The notes beneath the pieces were generated by a model. It did no database searches. It was not told the DNA's origin and saw only the letters and a list, made by a program, of their open reading frames with translations. Both the position numbers and the translations under genes were made by a program. This document shows, in pieces, positions 1-9,042 of a stretch of 64,000 bases of DNA. How positions within the stretch are numbered: position 1 is the stretch's first letter; the number at the start of each line of letters is the position of its first letter. Source of the DNA: Vibrio mediterranei (GTDB lineage Bacteria; Pseudomonadota; Gammaproteobacteria; Enterobacterales; Vibrionaceae); assembly GCF_900088415.1 (NCBI RefSeq), contig NZ_FLLQ01000006.1:62001-126000 (forward strand). Reading direction: 5' to 3'.

Positions 1-2
1 TA

Positions 3-152
3 CGACCAGTTATTGGTGGGGTGATGGATGAGGATGCGAAGAGTAAGTTCCTACCTGACTCTGAATATCAGCGCGTTGGTTCAGTTAACTTTGCAAAGAT
101 GTCTGAAAATCAAGCCGCATTCGCTGACCTGTACCTAAGAGAAGTCAACTAA
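3..152 (+). CDS. ABC transporter substrate-binding protein, C-terminal fragment
   Basis: The window opens inside an open frame that ends with TAA at 150-152 and codes for the last 49 residues, from RPVIGGVMDEDAKSKF to LYLREVN. It lies directly upstream of two ABC permeases and an ATPase in the same direction, which is the usual place for the periplasmic binding protein. The fragment is too short to show a ligand pocket, so its identity rests on context. The 5' part is outside the window. Confidence 0.6.
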   Translation, partial: RPVIGGVMDEDAKSKFLPDSEYQRVGSVNFAKMSENQAAFADLYLREVN

Positions 153-169
153 ACCTCACCGGACCATGG

Positions 170-1012
170 ATGGCGGACAAGATTTCCGCCATTGTTTTTA
201 TGAAAAAGAATCATCTATCTATTTTGCTTATTCTGCCTGCTGTAATAGTGAGCTGCGCATTTTTCTTGTTACCAGTGGTGCAACTGTTGCAGCTCTCGTT
301 AGTTGATGGCGGTGCGCAGAGCTACATACAAATTTTAACCCGACCTTTGTACTTGAAGAGTCTTTTTTCAACCGTAGCGCTTTCTGTCCTAGTCACAGTT
401 GTGAGTTTAGCGGTGGCTACGATCAGTGGGCTGTTTTTGACGCGTTATGAGTTTAAGGGGAAGCAGTTGCTGGTTGCTATGTTGAGCTTTCCGCTTGCAT
501 TTCCAGGAGTGGTGATTGGTTTCTTCGTCATTATGCTTGTAGGACGTCAAGGTTTGTTTGCCCAAGCAGGGTTATTGCTTACTGGGGAACGCTGGATGTT
601 TGCTTACTCAATCGCGGGATTGTTTTTGGGTTACTTGTACTTCTCAATACCTCGAGTGGTACTCACGGTTATGGGTGCCGCAGAAAAACTCGACCAAAAC
701 CTACTTGAAGCGGGGCGTTCGTTAGGCGCAAATCGTTGGCAAATTTTCAAAGACGTAACGCTACCTGCGTTAAAGCCAGGATTAATCTCATCGGGTTCGA
801 TCTGTTTCGCTACCTCAATGGGCGCGTTTGGCACGGCGTTTACTCTGGCAACCAACATTAACGTGTTACCAATGACGATTTATACAGAGTTCACGCTCAA
901 TGCTAACTTCGCTATGGCGGCTGCTTTGAGCTTAATCCTTGGTCTAGTGACTTGGTTGTGTTTGATGTTAGCGAAGCGTCAGGGTAATTCGTCTATGGCA
1001 ATGGGAGGCTAA
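170..1012 (+). CDS. ABC transporter permease, first subunit
   Basis: An inner-membrane permease of a binding-protein-dependent importer, of the Fe3+/spermidine/2-aminoethylphosphonate type. About six hydrophobic segments are visible. The cytoplasmic EAA loop near residues 179-204 (EAGRSLGANRW, then LPALKPGL) is where the ATPase docks. The start is uncertain. ATG at 170 gives 280 residues, but ATG at 200 (MKKNHLSILL) puts a typical short charged leader before the first membrane segment and is equally likely. No strong ribosome site precedes either. It is followed after 3 nt by the second permease, so the two are surely co-transcribed. The substrate cannot be read from the sequence. Confidence 0.85.
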   Translation: MADKISAIVFMKKNHLSILLILPAVIVSCAFFLLPVVQLLQLSLVDGGAQSYIQILTRPLYLKSLFSTVALSVLVTVVSLAVATISGLFLTRYEFKGKQLLVAMLSFPLAFPGVVIGFFVIMLVGRQGLFAQAGLLLTGERWMFAYSIAGLFLGYLYFSIPRVVLTVMGAAEKLDQNLLEAGRSLGANRWQIFKDVTLPALKPGLISSGSICFATSMGAFGTAFTLATNINVLPMTIYTEFTLNANFAMAAALSLILGLVTWLCLMLAKRQGNSSMAMGG

Positions 1013-1015
1013 TCA

Positions 1016-1804
1016 ATGAAGAAAGATAAATACTTTTATATCCAGCTAGGGTTCACTTTATTGGTCTGTGCGTTTCTGATTGTTCCTGTTTTTATGTCGA
1101 TTGTTGCTGGACTAACGAACAACTATTTTGTTGGTGTAAAAAGTGGATTGACCCTTCGTTGGGTTGAGCAGGTATGGGCACTCTATTCAGACACGATTTG
1201 GCTAACATTACAAATCGCTATCGCGACCACCATTATTAATGTGCTGGTGGGCGTACCTTGTGCTTATGTGTTGGCGAAAAGCAAAAGCCGCTGGGCATCG
1301 TTGTTTGATGAGATCTTAACCCTGCCGATTGCCATTCCCGGTATGGCAATTTCGCTTGGTTTAATCCTCGCTTACGGTGACTTTAGTGATTTTCGTTCTA
1401 ACTGGACGTTTATCTTAGTGGGTCACGTTATCTTCACTTTGCCGTTTATGGTTAAGTCAGTGTTGGCGGTACTGCAAAGTATTAATTTCAATGTGTTGGA
1501 AGAGGGAGCGGCGAGCTTGGGAGCAAGCTTTTGGCAGCGTTTCTTTGATGTCATTGTCCCTAACTGCAAGGCAGGTATTGTCGCTGGTATGTTGATGACC
1601 CTCACTCTCTCTATTGGCGAGTTTAACCTGACTTGGATGCTTCACACGCCACTAACCAAAACCTTGCCTGTTGGTTTGGCTGACTCGTACGCCTCCATGC
1701 GTTTAGAGATTAGCTCTGCTTATACCTTAATTTTCCTTTGTCTCATTTTACCGTTGCTGGTTCTGGCTCAGATGCTGAACAGAAAACCGGTTACAAGCAA
1801 TTAA
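1016..1804 (+). CDS. ABC transporter permease, second subunit
   Basis: The second integral-membrane subunit of the same importer, 262 residues with about six membrane segments. The EAA loop is near residues 163-187 (EEGAASLGASFWQRF, then VPNCKAGI). The ATG at 1016 follows GGAGG at about 1005-1009, a good ribosome site. The gene is flanked by the first permease (3-nt gap) and the ATPase gene. The pair probably forms a heterodimeric channel. Substrate assignment is inference from the downstream phosphodiesterase, which suggests a phosphodiester or phosphonate compound, although iron and polyamine importers share this permease fold. Confidence 0.87.
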   Translation: MKKDKYFYIQLGFTLLVCAFLIVPVFMSIVAGLTNNYFVGVKSGLTLRWVEQVWALYSDTIWLTLQIAIATTIINVLVGVPCAYVLAKSKSRWASLFDEILTLPIAIPGMAISLGLILAYGDFSDFRSNWTFILVGHVIFTLPFMVKSVLAVLQSINFNVLEEGAASLGASFWQRFFDVIVPNCKAGIVAGMLMTLTLSIGEFNLTWMLHTPLTKTLPVGLADSYASMRLEISSAYTLIFLCLILPLLVLAQMLNRKPVTSN

Positions 1805-1815
1805 GATTGAACTCA

Positions 1816-2904
1816 ATGTTAGAACAAACAATGACTGGCGTAGAAATCACGCTGAAAGATATTACTAAGACTTTCCCAGATGGAACCTTGGCACTAAAAC
1901 CGACTGACCTAAAAATAGAAGCGGGAGAGATTTTAGTATTACTGGGCCCTTCTGGTTGCGGGAAAACGACAACCTTGCGTCTTATTGCTGGATTGGAGTT
2001 TGCTGATGAAAATGGCGGACAAATAACTTTTGGTGATCAAGAGGTTACCGCGCTCCCTATTGAGCAAAGAAAAGTCGGGATGGTGTTCCAATCATATGCG
2101 CTGTTTCCTAATATGAACGTTAGCGAAAATATCACTTATGGCCTGAAAGTTCGTGGTGTGGATCCTTCGGTACGAGCTCAAAAGCTTAAGCAGATGCTGA
2201 CTATGTTCGACCTAGAAAAGTATGCTCAAAGAGGCGTCCATCAATTATCTGGTGGTCAACGTCAACGTGTGGCGTTAGCTCGCGCCATCATAACCGAACC
2301 CGATGTATTGCTGCTTGATGAGCCGCTTTCAGCTTTGGATGCTTTGCTAAAACAACGTTTGAGAAGTGATATTCGCTCGTTGTTAAAAGAATTAGGCATC
2401 ACTGCAGTGTATGTGACTCATGACCAAGAAGAAGCTATGGCGATGGGCGACAGAATTGCCGTTCTCGACCATGGTGAAATTGCCCAGATTGGTTCAGCAA
2501 AGGATATCTATCTGCAACCAAGTAACAGCTTTGTTGCCGATTTTATCGGGCAAATGAATCGATTTGAAGGAGTGGTAGAAGCAGGGAAGTTGCTGTTGGA
2601 CACCGGTAAGTACCTGAAACTGCCGGAGCATATAGACACGGAAATCTCTGCTAAAAATGACTCATTGAGCGTCATGCTAAGACCAGAAGATATTATCTTG
2701 AAGGACATCAGCGATGATTGTGATGCTTTAACTGGCGTCGTAGTGAGTACAGTGTTTTTAGGGGACAGAACCCGTGTCACTTTGTCTGGAGTACAAAAGG
2801 AGTCTCAACTCATGGTTGACTGTTTTGAGCGCACTGAATATCAGGCGGGTCAAGTTGTGACTGTGTCCTTTGAACCTAGTCGTTTAATTCCTTTGAAGAA
2901 GTAA
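1816..2904 (+). CDS. ABC transporter ATP-binding protein
   Basis: The nucleotide-binding subunit that powers the importer. Visible motifs are Walker A GPSGCGKTT, the Q-loop in MVFQSYALFPNM, the signature LSGGQRQR, Walker B LLLDEPLSALD and the switch histidine in VTHDQEEAMAMGD. The roughly 120-residue C-terminal part looks like a TOBE regulatory domain, as in PotA/FbpC/PhnT-type ATPases. The open frame extends back to 1738 inside the permease gene, but conserved homology begins near MLEQTMTGVEITLKDI, so ATG 1816 (362 residues) was chosen. ATG 1831 is also possible. The downstream phosphodiesterase begins 4 nt after the stop. Confidence 0.88.
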   Translation: MLEQTMTGVEITLKDITKTFPDGTLALKPTDLKIEAGEILVLLGPSGCGKTTTLRLIAGLEFADENGGQITFGDQEVTALPIEQRKVGMVFQSYALFPNMNVSENITYGLKVRGVDPSVRAQKLKQMLTMFDLEKYAQRGVHQLSGGQRQRVALARAIITEPDVLLLDEPLSALDALLKQRLRSDIRSLLKELGITAVYVTHDQEEAMAMGDRIAVLDHGEIAQIGSAKDIYLQPSNSFVADFIGQMNRFEGVVEAGKLLLDTGKYLKLPEHIDTEISAKNDSLSVMLRPEDIILKDISDDCDALTGVVVSTVFLGDRTRVTLSGVQKESQLMVDCFERTEYQAGQVVTVSFEPSRLIPLKK

Positions 2905-2908
2905 AGTT

Positions 2909-3724
2909 ATGTTAATTGCCCAACTTACCGATTTGCATATCAAACAAGATGGCAAACCCGCGTATCGCAAGGTGGATACGTTGCGATGCCTACAGAATGC
3001 TGTACAACATATCAACCACCTTAACCCCAGACCAGATTATGTCGTTGTTACCGGTGATCTTGGCGACTTTGGTACGGAACAGGAATACCAAATCATCAGG
3101 CAAGAACTAGAGAAACTGCAAATACCACTTCGGGTCGTTCCGGGTAACCACGATCACCGTGATAATTTGCGAGTGGGGCTGCAACAGTTAGTCGATTTTG
3201 ACCACCCAGAGTTTTGCAACTTTGTCGTTGAGCAGGATGAACAAGTTTTATTGGGTTTAGACTCGTCTGTCATTGGCAAACCTTATGGCTTTTTATCTTC
3301 ACAAACACTTGAGTGGTTGCAAAGTCAGCTAGCCCGTTTATCTAATAAGTCTGTGCTTATTTTTCTGCACCATCCGCCAATGCATGTCGGATTAGGGCAT
3401 ATGGATGTGCAAAACCTGAAAAATGCAGACAGCTTATATGAAGTGTTAAGTCAGTTTGATAACGTACGCGGACTTTGCGCTGGCCACTTACACCGTCCTA
3501 TCACCGCGACTTGGCGTTCAATTCCTGTTTGGGTTGGACCGTCACACAGCCATTCGGTGACGCTTGACCTCGATCCTAACGCACCGTCATCTTTTTCATT
3601 AGAGCCAAGAGCCATTCAACTGCTCAAATTTGAGAATGATTCGGTGGTGTCCCATATTAGCTACATTGAAGACAGTGATGGTCCTCATCCATTTTTCGAT
3701 GAACAGGGTAGATTGATAGATTAG
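2909..3724 (+). CDS. GpdQ/Icc-like calcineurin-family phosphodiesterase
   Basis: A binuclear metallophosphoesterase of the cytoplasmic GpdQ/CpdA class, 271 residues, the usual length. All metal-ligand motifs are present in order: D8-x-H10, GD50, GNHD (N80, H81), H154/H155 in FLHHPP, and GH193-x-H195. The closest family I recall is glycerophosphodiesterase GpdQ, which hydrolyses glycerophosphodiesters. CpdA-type cyclic AMP hydrolysis is the alternative. It starts 4 nt after the ABC ATPase gene, so it is part of that operon. The importer may bring in a phosphodiester that this enzyme cleaves, which is inference from the operon only. Confidence 0.85.
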   Translation: MLIAQLTDLHIKQDGKPAYRKVDTLRCLQNAVQHINHLNPRPDYVVVTGDLGDFGTEQEYQIIRQELEKLQIPLRVVPGNHDHRDNLRVGLQQLVDFDHPEFCNFVVEQDEQVLLGLDSSVIGKPYGFLSSQTLEWLQSQLARLSNKSVLIFLHHPPMHVGLGHMDVQNLKNADSLYEVLSQFDNVRGLCAGHLHRPITATWRSIPVWVGPSHSHSVTLDLDPNAPSSFSLEPRAIQLLKFENDSVVSHISYIEDSDGPHPFFDEQGRLID

Positions 3725-3745
3725 CGATTGAAGCAACCCAGAAAA

Positions 3746-3776
3746 GGTCCATGCTAAGTATGGACCCTCTTAAACT
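3746..3776 (+). terminator. Stem-loop after the ABC/phosphodiesterase operon
   Basis: GGTCCAT at 3746-3752 pairs with ATGGACC at 3760-3766 across a 7-nt loop, 22 nt after the phosphodiesterase stop. The trailing T-tract is weak (CTCTT), so this is a plausible but not a strong intrinsic terminator. Confidence 0.45.
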
Positions 3777-3926
3777 TGTTACGCGAGTATGTTGTGCTTT
3801 ATTAATTACTCGTATTTTGACGCGTACGTTTCTCGTATGCTTGCGAGTACCACTCTAATAGTTCAACAACTTTAGTGTCATTCAACAGGGTTTATAGGCC
3901 GAGAGCTTCAGGGTAGAACTCAGCCG

Positions 3927-4697
3927 TTATATATCGAGACGTATTTGCGTCGTCGTAAGGCTCAAACCATGTATATGGGTAATTGTTTGTGGTTTGAGTA
4001 GTTTCCATTCTTTGCTTTTTTCGAGAGGTTCGGACGCAACACTGACATTTTCTCCTTCTGCTTTAATAAAAACAGTCGGTGGTTCTTGGTCACTACTATA
4101 TCGTACGACCCAAAACTGTTCGCCGTCGGAGAGGCAAATAGAGGCTTTAAATGGCAGGGCTACCTCTCTTTCTGATTTGGCGTTTTCGATATCTTTGATG
4201 GTTTCAATAATGGCGTTGTTTACATTGCTCGACAGGCCATTTTTCATCATCAATAAGAAGATAAGCTCGCTGTCGGTCGTTCCTTTTCGATAGTGATAAA
4301 GCGATTCAGGCAGCAGACGTTCTAGTTGGAAGCGCAGCTTTTCAAATTCATCGATTTGTCCGTTATGCATGAACATCCAATTGTCGACTACGAAAGGATG
4401 GCAGTTAGAGCGTGATACGCTCGTTCCCGTTGAAGAGCGAACATGTGCCATAAATCGATGGGAGCGAATGTGATGCGTCAGAGAACGAAGATTATCGTCA
4501 CTCCAGGCAGGCATGACTTCGTGGAATTGACCGGGGATATCACGTTGCGTGTACCAACCTAACCCAAAACCGTCAGCGTTTATTCGAGTGGCACCTTTTC
4601 TTGCCTCTAAACTCTGGTTAATCAGTGAGTGTTCAGGTACATAAATTAGTTCATCTAGATAAGTTGCGGTTCCCTGATAAGCCAGCCAACGACACAT
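3927..4697 (-). CDS. Class II glutamine amidotransferase (YafJ/EgtC type)
   Basis: A 256-residue protein whose N-terminal Met-Cys-Arg leaves Cys2 as the amidotransferase nucleophile after Met removal. The N-terminal nucleophile fold is supported by INADGFGLGWY (residues 39-49), the oxyanion motif region AHVRSSTG, and MHNGQIDEF. The length matches YafJ-type proteins, which are stand-alone glutaminase domains without a synthase partner, so the physiological acceptor is unknown. The gene stands alone on the minus strand between two short intergenic regions. Confidence 0.85.
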   Translation of the reverse strand: MCRWLAYQGTATYLDELIYVPEHSLINQSLEARKGATRINADGFGLGWYTQRDIPGQFHEVMPAWSDDNLRSLTHHIRSHRFMAHVRSSTGTSVSRSNCHPFVVDNWMFMHNGQIDEFEKLRFQLERLLPESLYHYRKGTTDSELIFLLMMKNGLSSNVNNAIIETIKDIENAKSEREVALPFKASICLSDGEQFWVVRYSSDQEPPTVFIKAEGENVSVASEPLEKSKEWKLLKPQTITHIHGLSLTTTQIRLDI

Positions 4698-4800
4698 TCA
4701 TCGCTCCCTCTGTGTAGTGTTTGAAATGGGTACTGTTCCTAAATTAACCACTTTTGTGGCGTTCAACAAGCACCCATACCAACTGTTACAAAGGAGATGT

Positions 4801-5478
4801 CTACTCAATTTCAACCGGCGGTCTAAACGTCATCTCATGCATGACGACATCACTAGGCAGTTCAAGTAATAGAGAAATGGTGGATGCAACGCTTGCTGGG
4901 TGCATATACTCAGGGCGGTCTGCTTCTCTAAAGCTGGTGTCTGCGCCGCCAGGGAACAAAGAAGTCACTTTTATTCCATGAGGCTGAGCTTCTTTCATCA
5001 AGATTGCACTAAAGCCCGCAAAGCCCTGTTTCATCGCCGTGTAGACACTCATGGTTTCATTAGAGCGTTTAGCAACTGTGCTTACCACATTAATAATTTG
5101 TCCTGATTTAGCCGGTTTCATGACCTTTAAGGCTTCTCTACACAACAACGCAGGTGCACGAAGGTTGACGGCATACTGTTGGTCAAACTCTTCTAAGGTG
5201 AACTCTTCAATAGCGCATTTGCGCGAGTTCATACCCGCGTTATTAATTAGAACGTCCAGCCTACCTAGCTTATCGAGCGCCTTTTGGAATAGTTCGACAG
5301 TCTGATTAGGATCGGTTAAGTCGGCAGCGATGGTATGACAGTTCGCTTCTTGCTCTAGCTGTGCCAGTTTTTCAGGATTACGGCCCGTTGCTACTACTTG
5401 GTGGCCTTTATGGCTTAGTTCTTTTGCTAGTTCATAGCCGATACCACTTGTTGCACCAGTTACCAAGATTGTTTTCAT
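4801..5478 (-). CDS. Short-chain dehydrogenase/reductase
   Basis: An NAD(P)-dependent oxidoreductase of the classical SDR family, 225 residues. The dinucleotide motif TGATSGIG is at residues 7-14 and NNAG at 79-82. The catalytic Ser133, Tyr146 and Lys150 (YTAMK) are all present. The open frame extends upstream to 5583, but ATG 5478 is preceded by GGAG with suitable spacing and starts exactly at the conserved MKTILVTG beta strand, so it was chosen. The substrate is not predictable. No operon partner is close enough to help. Confidence 0.85.
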   Translation of the reverse strand: MKTILVTGATSGIGYELAKELSHKGHQVVATGRNPEKLAQLEQEANCHTIAADLTDPNQTVELFQKALDKLGRLDVLINNAGMNSRKCAIEEFTLEEFDQQYAVNLRAPALLCREALKVMKPAKSGQIINVVSTVAKRSNETMSVYTAMKQGFAGFSAILMKEAQPHGIKVTSLFPGGADTSFREADRPEYMHPASVASTISLLLELPSDVVMHEMTFRPPVEIE

Positions 5479-5628
5479 CGCCAAAGCTCCAAATTGATAA
5501 GACGTTGAGTAGGTTGGATAGTGGCACAAGCTTACCGTGGACACGAGTAAATTACCGTACCAATTGATGAAAACAGGGCACACGTTTGTGCTTTGTTACA
5601 AAACAAATGCAAAGGGAGAGGCAACTGG

Positions 5629-6522
5629 TCAATAAAAACTGATAGGCAGATAAAAATCCAGTTCAAAAACTTCGTCAGGCGCCAAGAAATGATTGCGATG
5701 ATAATGCACGTAAGCTGGGGTTGCACTGGCTTTGAAGCCAGACTGCGGTAACCATTTCTCTTGGATTCGACTTATTTGCGGAAGCAACTCACCGTAAACA
5801 CCTTGAAGACGGAAGACGGCGTGTAAACCACCCGGAATGGTCATTTGGTTTACGGTACCTCGAAGTTTGATCGGAGCATCAATTTCTAGGCATGCGACAT
5901 AGCGACACTTATCTAGTTCAACCCAAGCGGGGTTCGAATGATGTAACCCAAACTGTACCGAAAAATCTCGTTTTTCAGCGCTTGCCCATGCTTTGAGCAT
6001 TTGCCATGGCTTACCTATAGAGCGGTTGTAACCAATGTGACGGATATATGCGACGCGACGCGGCGGCGCGTCGATAATTTTGGGGGCGGGAATAGGACGA
6101 TCCACAGCTCGGGCATAACCCGCAGCAACGTCAGGGTCCGCTAAATAAGGCTTGTGTGACACTTGAGGGTCGTGTTTTCGCCACTGACCGGGTGAGAGTC
6201 TGAACACGTCTTTGAACGCACGCGAAAATGATGATATTGAGCTAAAACCACTCTTATTTGCTATCTGCTGAATACTAGATTTGGTATCGAACATTAATTG
6301 ATTTGCGGCGTATTCCATTCTTGTGCGGCGGATATATTGATGCAGTGATTCACCAACGACTTCCTTAAATACTCGATGGAAATGCTGTTCGGAATAGGCC
6401 CCAATAGCAGCGAGCTCTTTTCCGGAAAGCTCTTTACTTATATCACTGTGGATATAGAACAGGACGTCGTTGATTCGAGTTAGATGACGGGCATTCACAA
6501 TCAAAATCGCATAAATGGACAT
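5629..6522 (-). CDS. AraC-family regulator with C-terminal GyrI-like domain
   Basis: A transcription factor with two AraC helix-turn-helix motifs in its N-terminal part (AIGAYSEQHFHRVFKE and IQQIANKSGFSSISSFSRAFK). A GyrI-like effector-binding domain of about 150 residues follows, running from PPRRVAYIRHIGYN to the C-terminus. This matches the Rob/SoxS-GyrI architecture that senses small amphipathic ligands. The frame is open back to 6618. ATG 6522 and GTG 6498 are both possible, and none has a clear ribosome site. It diverges from the PLP aminotransferase gene at 6676, which it may regulate. Confidence 0.83.
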   Translation of the reverse strand: MSIYAILIVNARHLTRINDVLFYIHSDISKELSGKELAAIGAYSEQHFHRVFKEVVGESLHQYIRRTRMEYAANQLMFDTKSSIQQIANKSGFSSISSFSRAFKDVFRLSPGQWRKHDPQVSHKPYLADPDVAAGYARAVDRPIPAPKIIDAPPRRVAYIRHIGYNRSIGKPWQMLKAWASAEKRDFSVQFGLHHSNPAWVELDKCRYVACLEIDAPIKLRGTVNQMTIPGGLHAVFRLQGVYGELLPQISRIQEKWLPQSGFKASATPAYVHYHRNHFLAPDEVFELDFYLPISFY

Positions 6523-6675
6523 GTTTATAAGCATAAATGGACAACATGAAGCTTGCAATAGCGTGTAAGCTGATTTTTCGTTATGGCGGGGTAGTTTAAA
6601 TCTCTCTATACACATCATTAATTGTTCTTAATCTAAAATAATGCCCCGCTATTAGTTGTATTGGTAAGGAAATAT

Positions 6676-7827
6676 ATGGAAATCGCTCGCTCTCTTCAAA
6701 ATGTCCCTTCGTCTTATATTCGTGAAATTCTGAGTGCAGCCAGCGATCCAAGCGTCATTTCACTGGCTGGAGGATTGCCAGATCCGGATACATTCCCCAT
6801 CGAGCTAATGCGCTCCACGTTTGAAGGGTTATGTGATAAGCCAGAGGTATTCCAGTACGGAACCACGGCAGGGTATACGCCGTTACTCGATTTCCTATCG
6901 GACTATTACCAACTACCAAGCAATCACAGTGCGGTTGTTTGTACAGGATCTCAGCAAGGTCTGGATTTGGTGGCAAGAGCTTACATTAATCCGGGTGATA
7001 CGGTCGTAATGGAAGCGCCTAGTTATCTGGGGGCTATGCAAGTGTTCGGCTTAGTCGGGGCGAATATCGTGACGGTGTCACAAGTGGCTTCCGGCCCTAA
7101 TCTAGAACAACTTGAAACGTGCTTTAAAATCAACTCGCCAAAAATGTTTTATGCAGTGCCAGATTTCCACAATCCGACAGGTGTTTGTTGGACACTGGAA
7201 ACGCGTCAAAAAGTCGCGGAGCTTTGCATTCAATACAATGTGGCATTTATTGAAGATGCTCCGTACCGCGAACTCCGATTTACCGGAGAGGCGTTGCCAA
7301 TGGTCTCGACCTTTTGTCCAGACAACTCCATTGTATTTCGTTCGTTCTCTAAAATTGCTTCTCCAGGCCTTCGCATTGGTGTGGTCACTGGCAAGAAGAG
7401 CTATATTGAGCCGATTATTAAGATCAAACAAGGTGCCGATCTGCACTCCAGCATTCCAATGCAAGCTGCGCTACTGGGCTTGCTAAAACATGATGACTTT
7501 GACGCCCACCTAGATACAGTAAAAGGGATTTATAAGGCGCGTTATCAAACGCTATTTGAAGCATTAGAAGCTAAGTTACCTGAGAGTTGTACGTTGAACT
7601 CTGTTGATGGCGGTATGTTTATTTGGGTTGGGATTCCTTCGTGCGATACGTTTGAATTAGCTAAGGCACTGTTGTCAAAAGGTGTTGCCGTGGTTCCTAG
7701 CCCTGTATTTTATCCAGAGGCAAACGGGCAGCCTTCGGCACTTCGCTTGAACTTCACTAACTCAACGCCTGAAGAGCTTGTAAAAGCAGTGGATGTGCTC
7801 GCAAATGTCCTAAGCGAACACCAGTAA
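6676..7827 (+). CDS. PLP-dependent class I/II aminotransferase
   Basis: A fold-type I aminotransferase of 383 residues, similar to the catalytic half of MocR proteins and to 2-aminoadipate transaminases (LysN). Lys226 in SFSK is the expected PLP Schiff-base lysine. HNPTG (residues 165-169), Asp194 and Arg233 are the usual cofactor and substrate contacts. AAGGA at 6666-6670 lies 5 nt before ATG 6676, which favours this start over the upstream TTG at 6661. It diverges from the AraC/GyrI gene. The amino-acid specificity is not determined by what I can see. Confidence 0.87.
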   Translation: MEIARSLQNVPSSYIREILSAASDPSVISLAGGLPDPDTFPIELMRSTFEGLCDKPEVFQYGTTAGYTPLLDFLSDYYQLPSNHSAVVCTGSQQGLDLVARAYINPGDTVVMEAPSYLGAMQVFGLVGANIVTVSQVASGPNLEQLETCFKINSPKMFYAVPDFHNPTGVCWTLETRQKVAELCIQYNVAFIEDAPYRELRFTGEALPMVSTFCPDNSIVFRSFSKIASPGLRIGVVTGKKSYIEPIIKIKQGADLHSSIPMQAALLGLLKHDDFDAHLDTVKGIYKARYQTLFEALEAKLPESCTLNSVDGGMFIWVGIPSCDTFELAKALLSKGVAVVPSPVFYPEANGQPSALRLNFTNSTPEELVKAVDVLANVLSEHQ

Positions 7828-7847
7828 CGTTCCGCAGCCCCTTAAAA

Positions 7848-7890
7848 AAACAGCCGATAAAGTATAGTGACTTTATCGGCTGTTTCTTAT
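7848..7890. terminator. Bidirectional intrinsic terminator
   Basis: A perfect 15-bp stem: AAACAGCCGATAAAG at 7848-7862 pairs with 7871-7885 around a short loop, and T63/A70 extend it by one pair. It is preceded by an A-run at 7844-7850 and followed by T-rich sequence. It lies between the converging aminotransferase (+) and AI-2E permease (-) genes and serves both. Confidence 0.85.
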
Positions 7891-7905
7891 CCGTTGCTCA
7901 TCGTA

Positions 7906-9042
7906 TTAGCTGTTTTCGGCTTTCGTATTACTTTCTGATGTTGCCTCAACGTCGTCTTCTGACAACTCGGTCTGCTCTTCGTAATTAATCCAGAATAAGA
8001 ACAATTCATACCAAATGGCGAGAATAATAGCGCCGAGGAATAGACCAATAATACCTGCGAACAACATCCCACCGATGGCACCGATTAAGATAATAGGCAT
8101 CGGCACATCAACGCCACGTCCCATCAACATAGGCTTGAGAATGTTATCAGATAATCCCCCCGCTAATGCCCAAATAGTAAACAGTGTCGTACTAGTTCCG
8201 TCTCCTGTGGAATAAACGTAGAAAATTACCGGTGCAACGATAAGTAGAGCAGGTAACTGAGCGATACAAAGGATCAATGTTGCGAGTGTCAGCAAACCAG
8301 CAGCCGGAACTTTAAACACAAACATCGCAGCACCGATGATTGCCGCTTGAATAAACGCCACACCAACAACACCTAGTAATACACTGCGAATAGTTGCTGC
8401 CATCAAGTTAGCCCACTGTTCAGCTTTTTTCCCAACAGCTCTTACTGCGACGGTTTCTAACGCTCCTGAAATTTTCTCTGCATGTGCCATAAATCCACCG
8501 GCAATCGCGAGGGAAATGATGAACATAATCAAGCTTGTTAATGCACCGCCTAATATGGAGGCGACAGTACCGAGAAAGCCTTTAATCTCAGGCAAAAACT
8601 GCTGTATAGCTTTTTCCATGTTAGTGGCGAATAGGTTCCAAATGCTATACAGCTTGTCACCAACGACAGGGATGTCGGCGACCTTAGAGGTGGGCCCCGG
8701 GATTTTTATCTCGCCACTTTGTATTACTTCAGTGGTATGAGCGACGCCCTCGTAAATTGAACCAGAAACCATGACGAAAGGGATCACCAACAAAGAAATA
8801 CCGATTAAGGAGACCAGAGTAGCGGCTAATCCCCGTTTGCCACCTAATGAGCGCTCTAACTTTTTGGTCAGTGGCAACAAGGCGACGGCTATGATTGAGC
8901 CCCAGAGGACGGGGATGATAAAAGGTTTGATGATATCGTAGGTGAAGATCAGCAATATCACCAATAAACCAATTCGAATGGCCGATTCCACCATATTATT
9001 GACAAAGAGCTTGCTTTGACGCTGTTCAGTCTGTCTATCCAT
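7906..9042 (-). CDS. AI-2E family transporter (PerM/UPF0118 type)
   Basis: An inner-membrane protein of 378 residues with about eight hydrophobic segments, from MVESAIRIGLLVILLIFTYD to the C-terminal IGLFLGAIILAIWYELF. An acidic cytoplasmic tail follows. It matches the AI-2E/PerM permease family, whose members include the AI-2 exporter TqsA and Na+/H+ antiporter-like proteins. AGGGAA about 10 nt upstream supports ATG 9042 over the earlier frame start at 9072. The start overlaps the potassium-channel-like gene by 8 nt, so the two are probably translationally coupled. It is the last gene of the six-gene operon. Confidence 0.85.
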   Translation of the reverse strand: MDRQTEQRQSKLFVNNMVESAIRIGLLVILLIFTYDIIKPFIIPVLWGSIIAVALLPLTKKLERSLGGKRGLAATLVSLIGISLLVIPFVMVSGSIYEGVAHTTEVIQSGEIKIPGPTSKVADIPVVGDKLYSIWNLFATNMEKAIQQFLPEIKGFLGTVASILGGALTSLIMFIISLAIAGGFMAHAEKISGALETVAVRAVGKKAEQWANLMAATIRSVLLGVVGVAFIQAAIIGAAMFVFKVPAAGLLTLATLILCIAQLPALLIVAPVIFYVYSTGDGTSTTLFTIWALAGGLSDNILKPMLMGRGVDVPMPIILIGAIGGMLFAGIIGLFLGAIILAIWYELFLFWINYEEQTELSEDDVEATSESNTKAENS

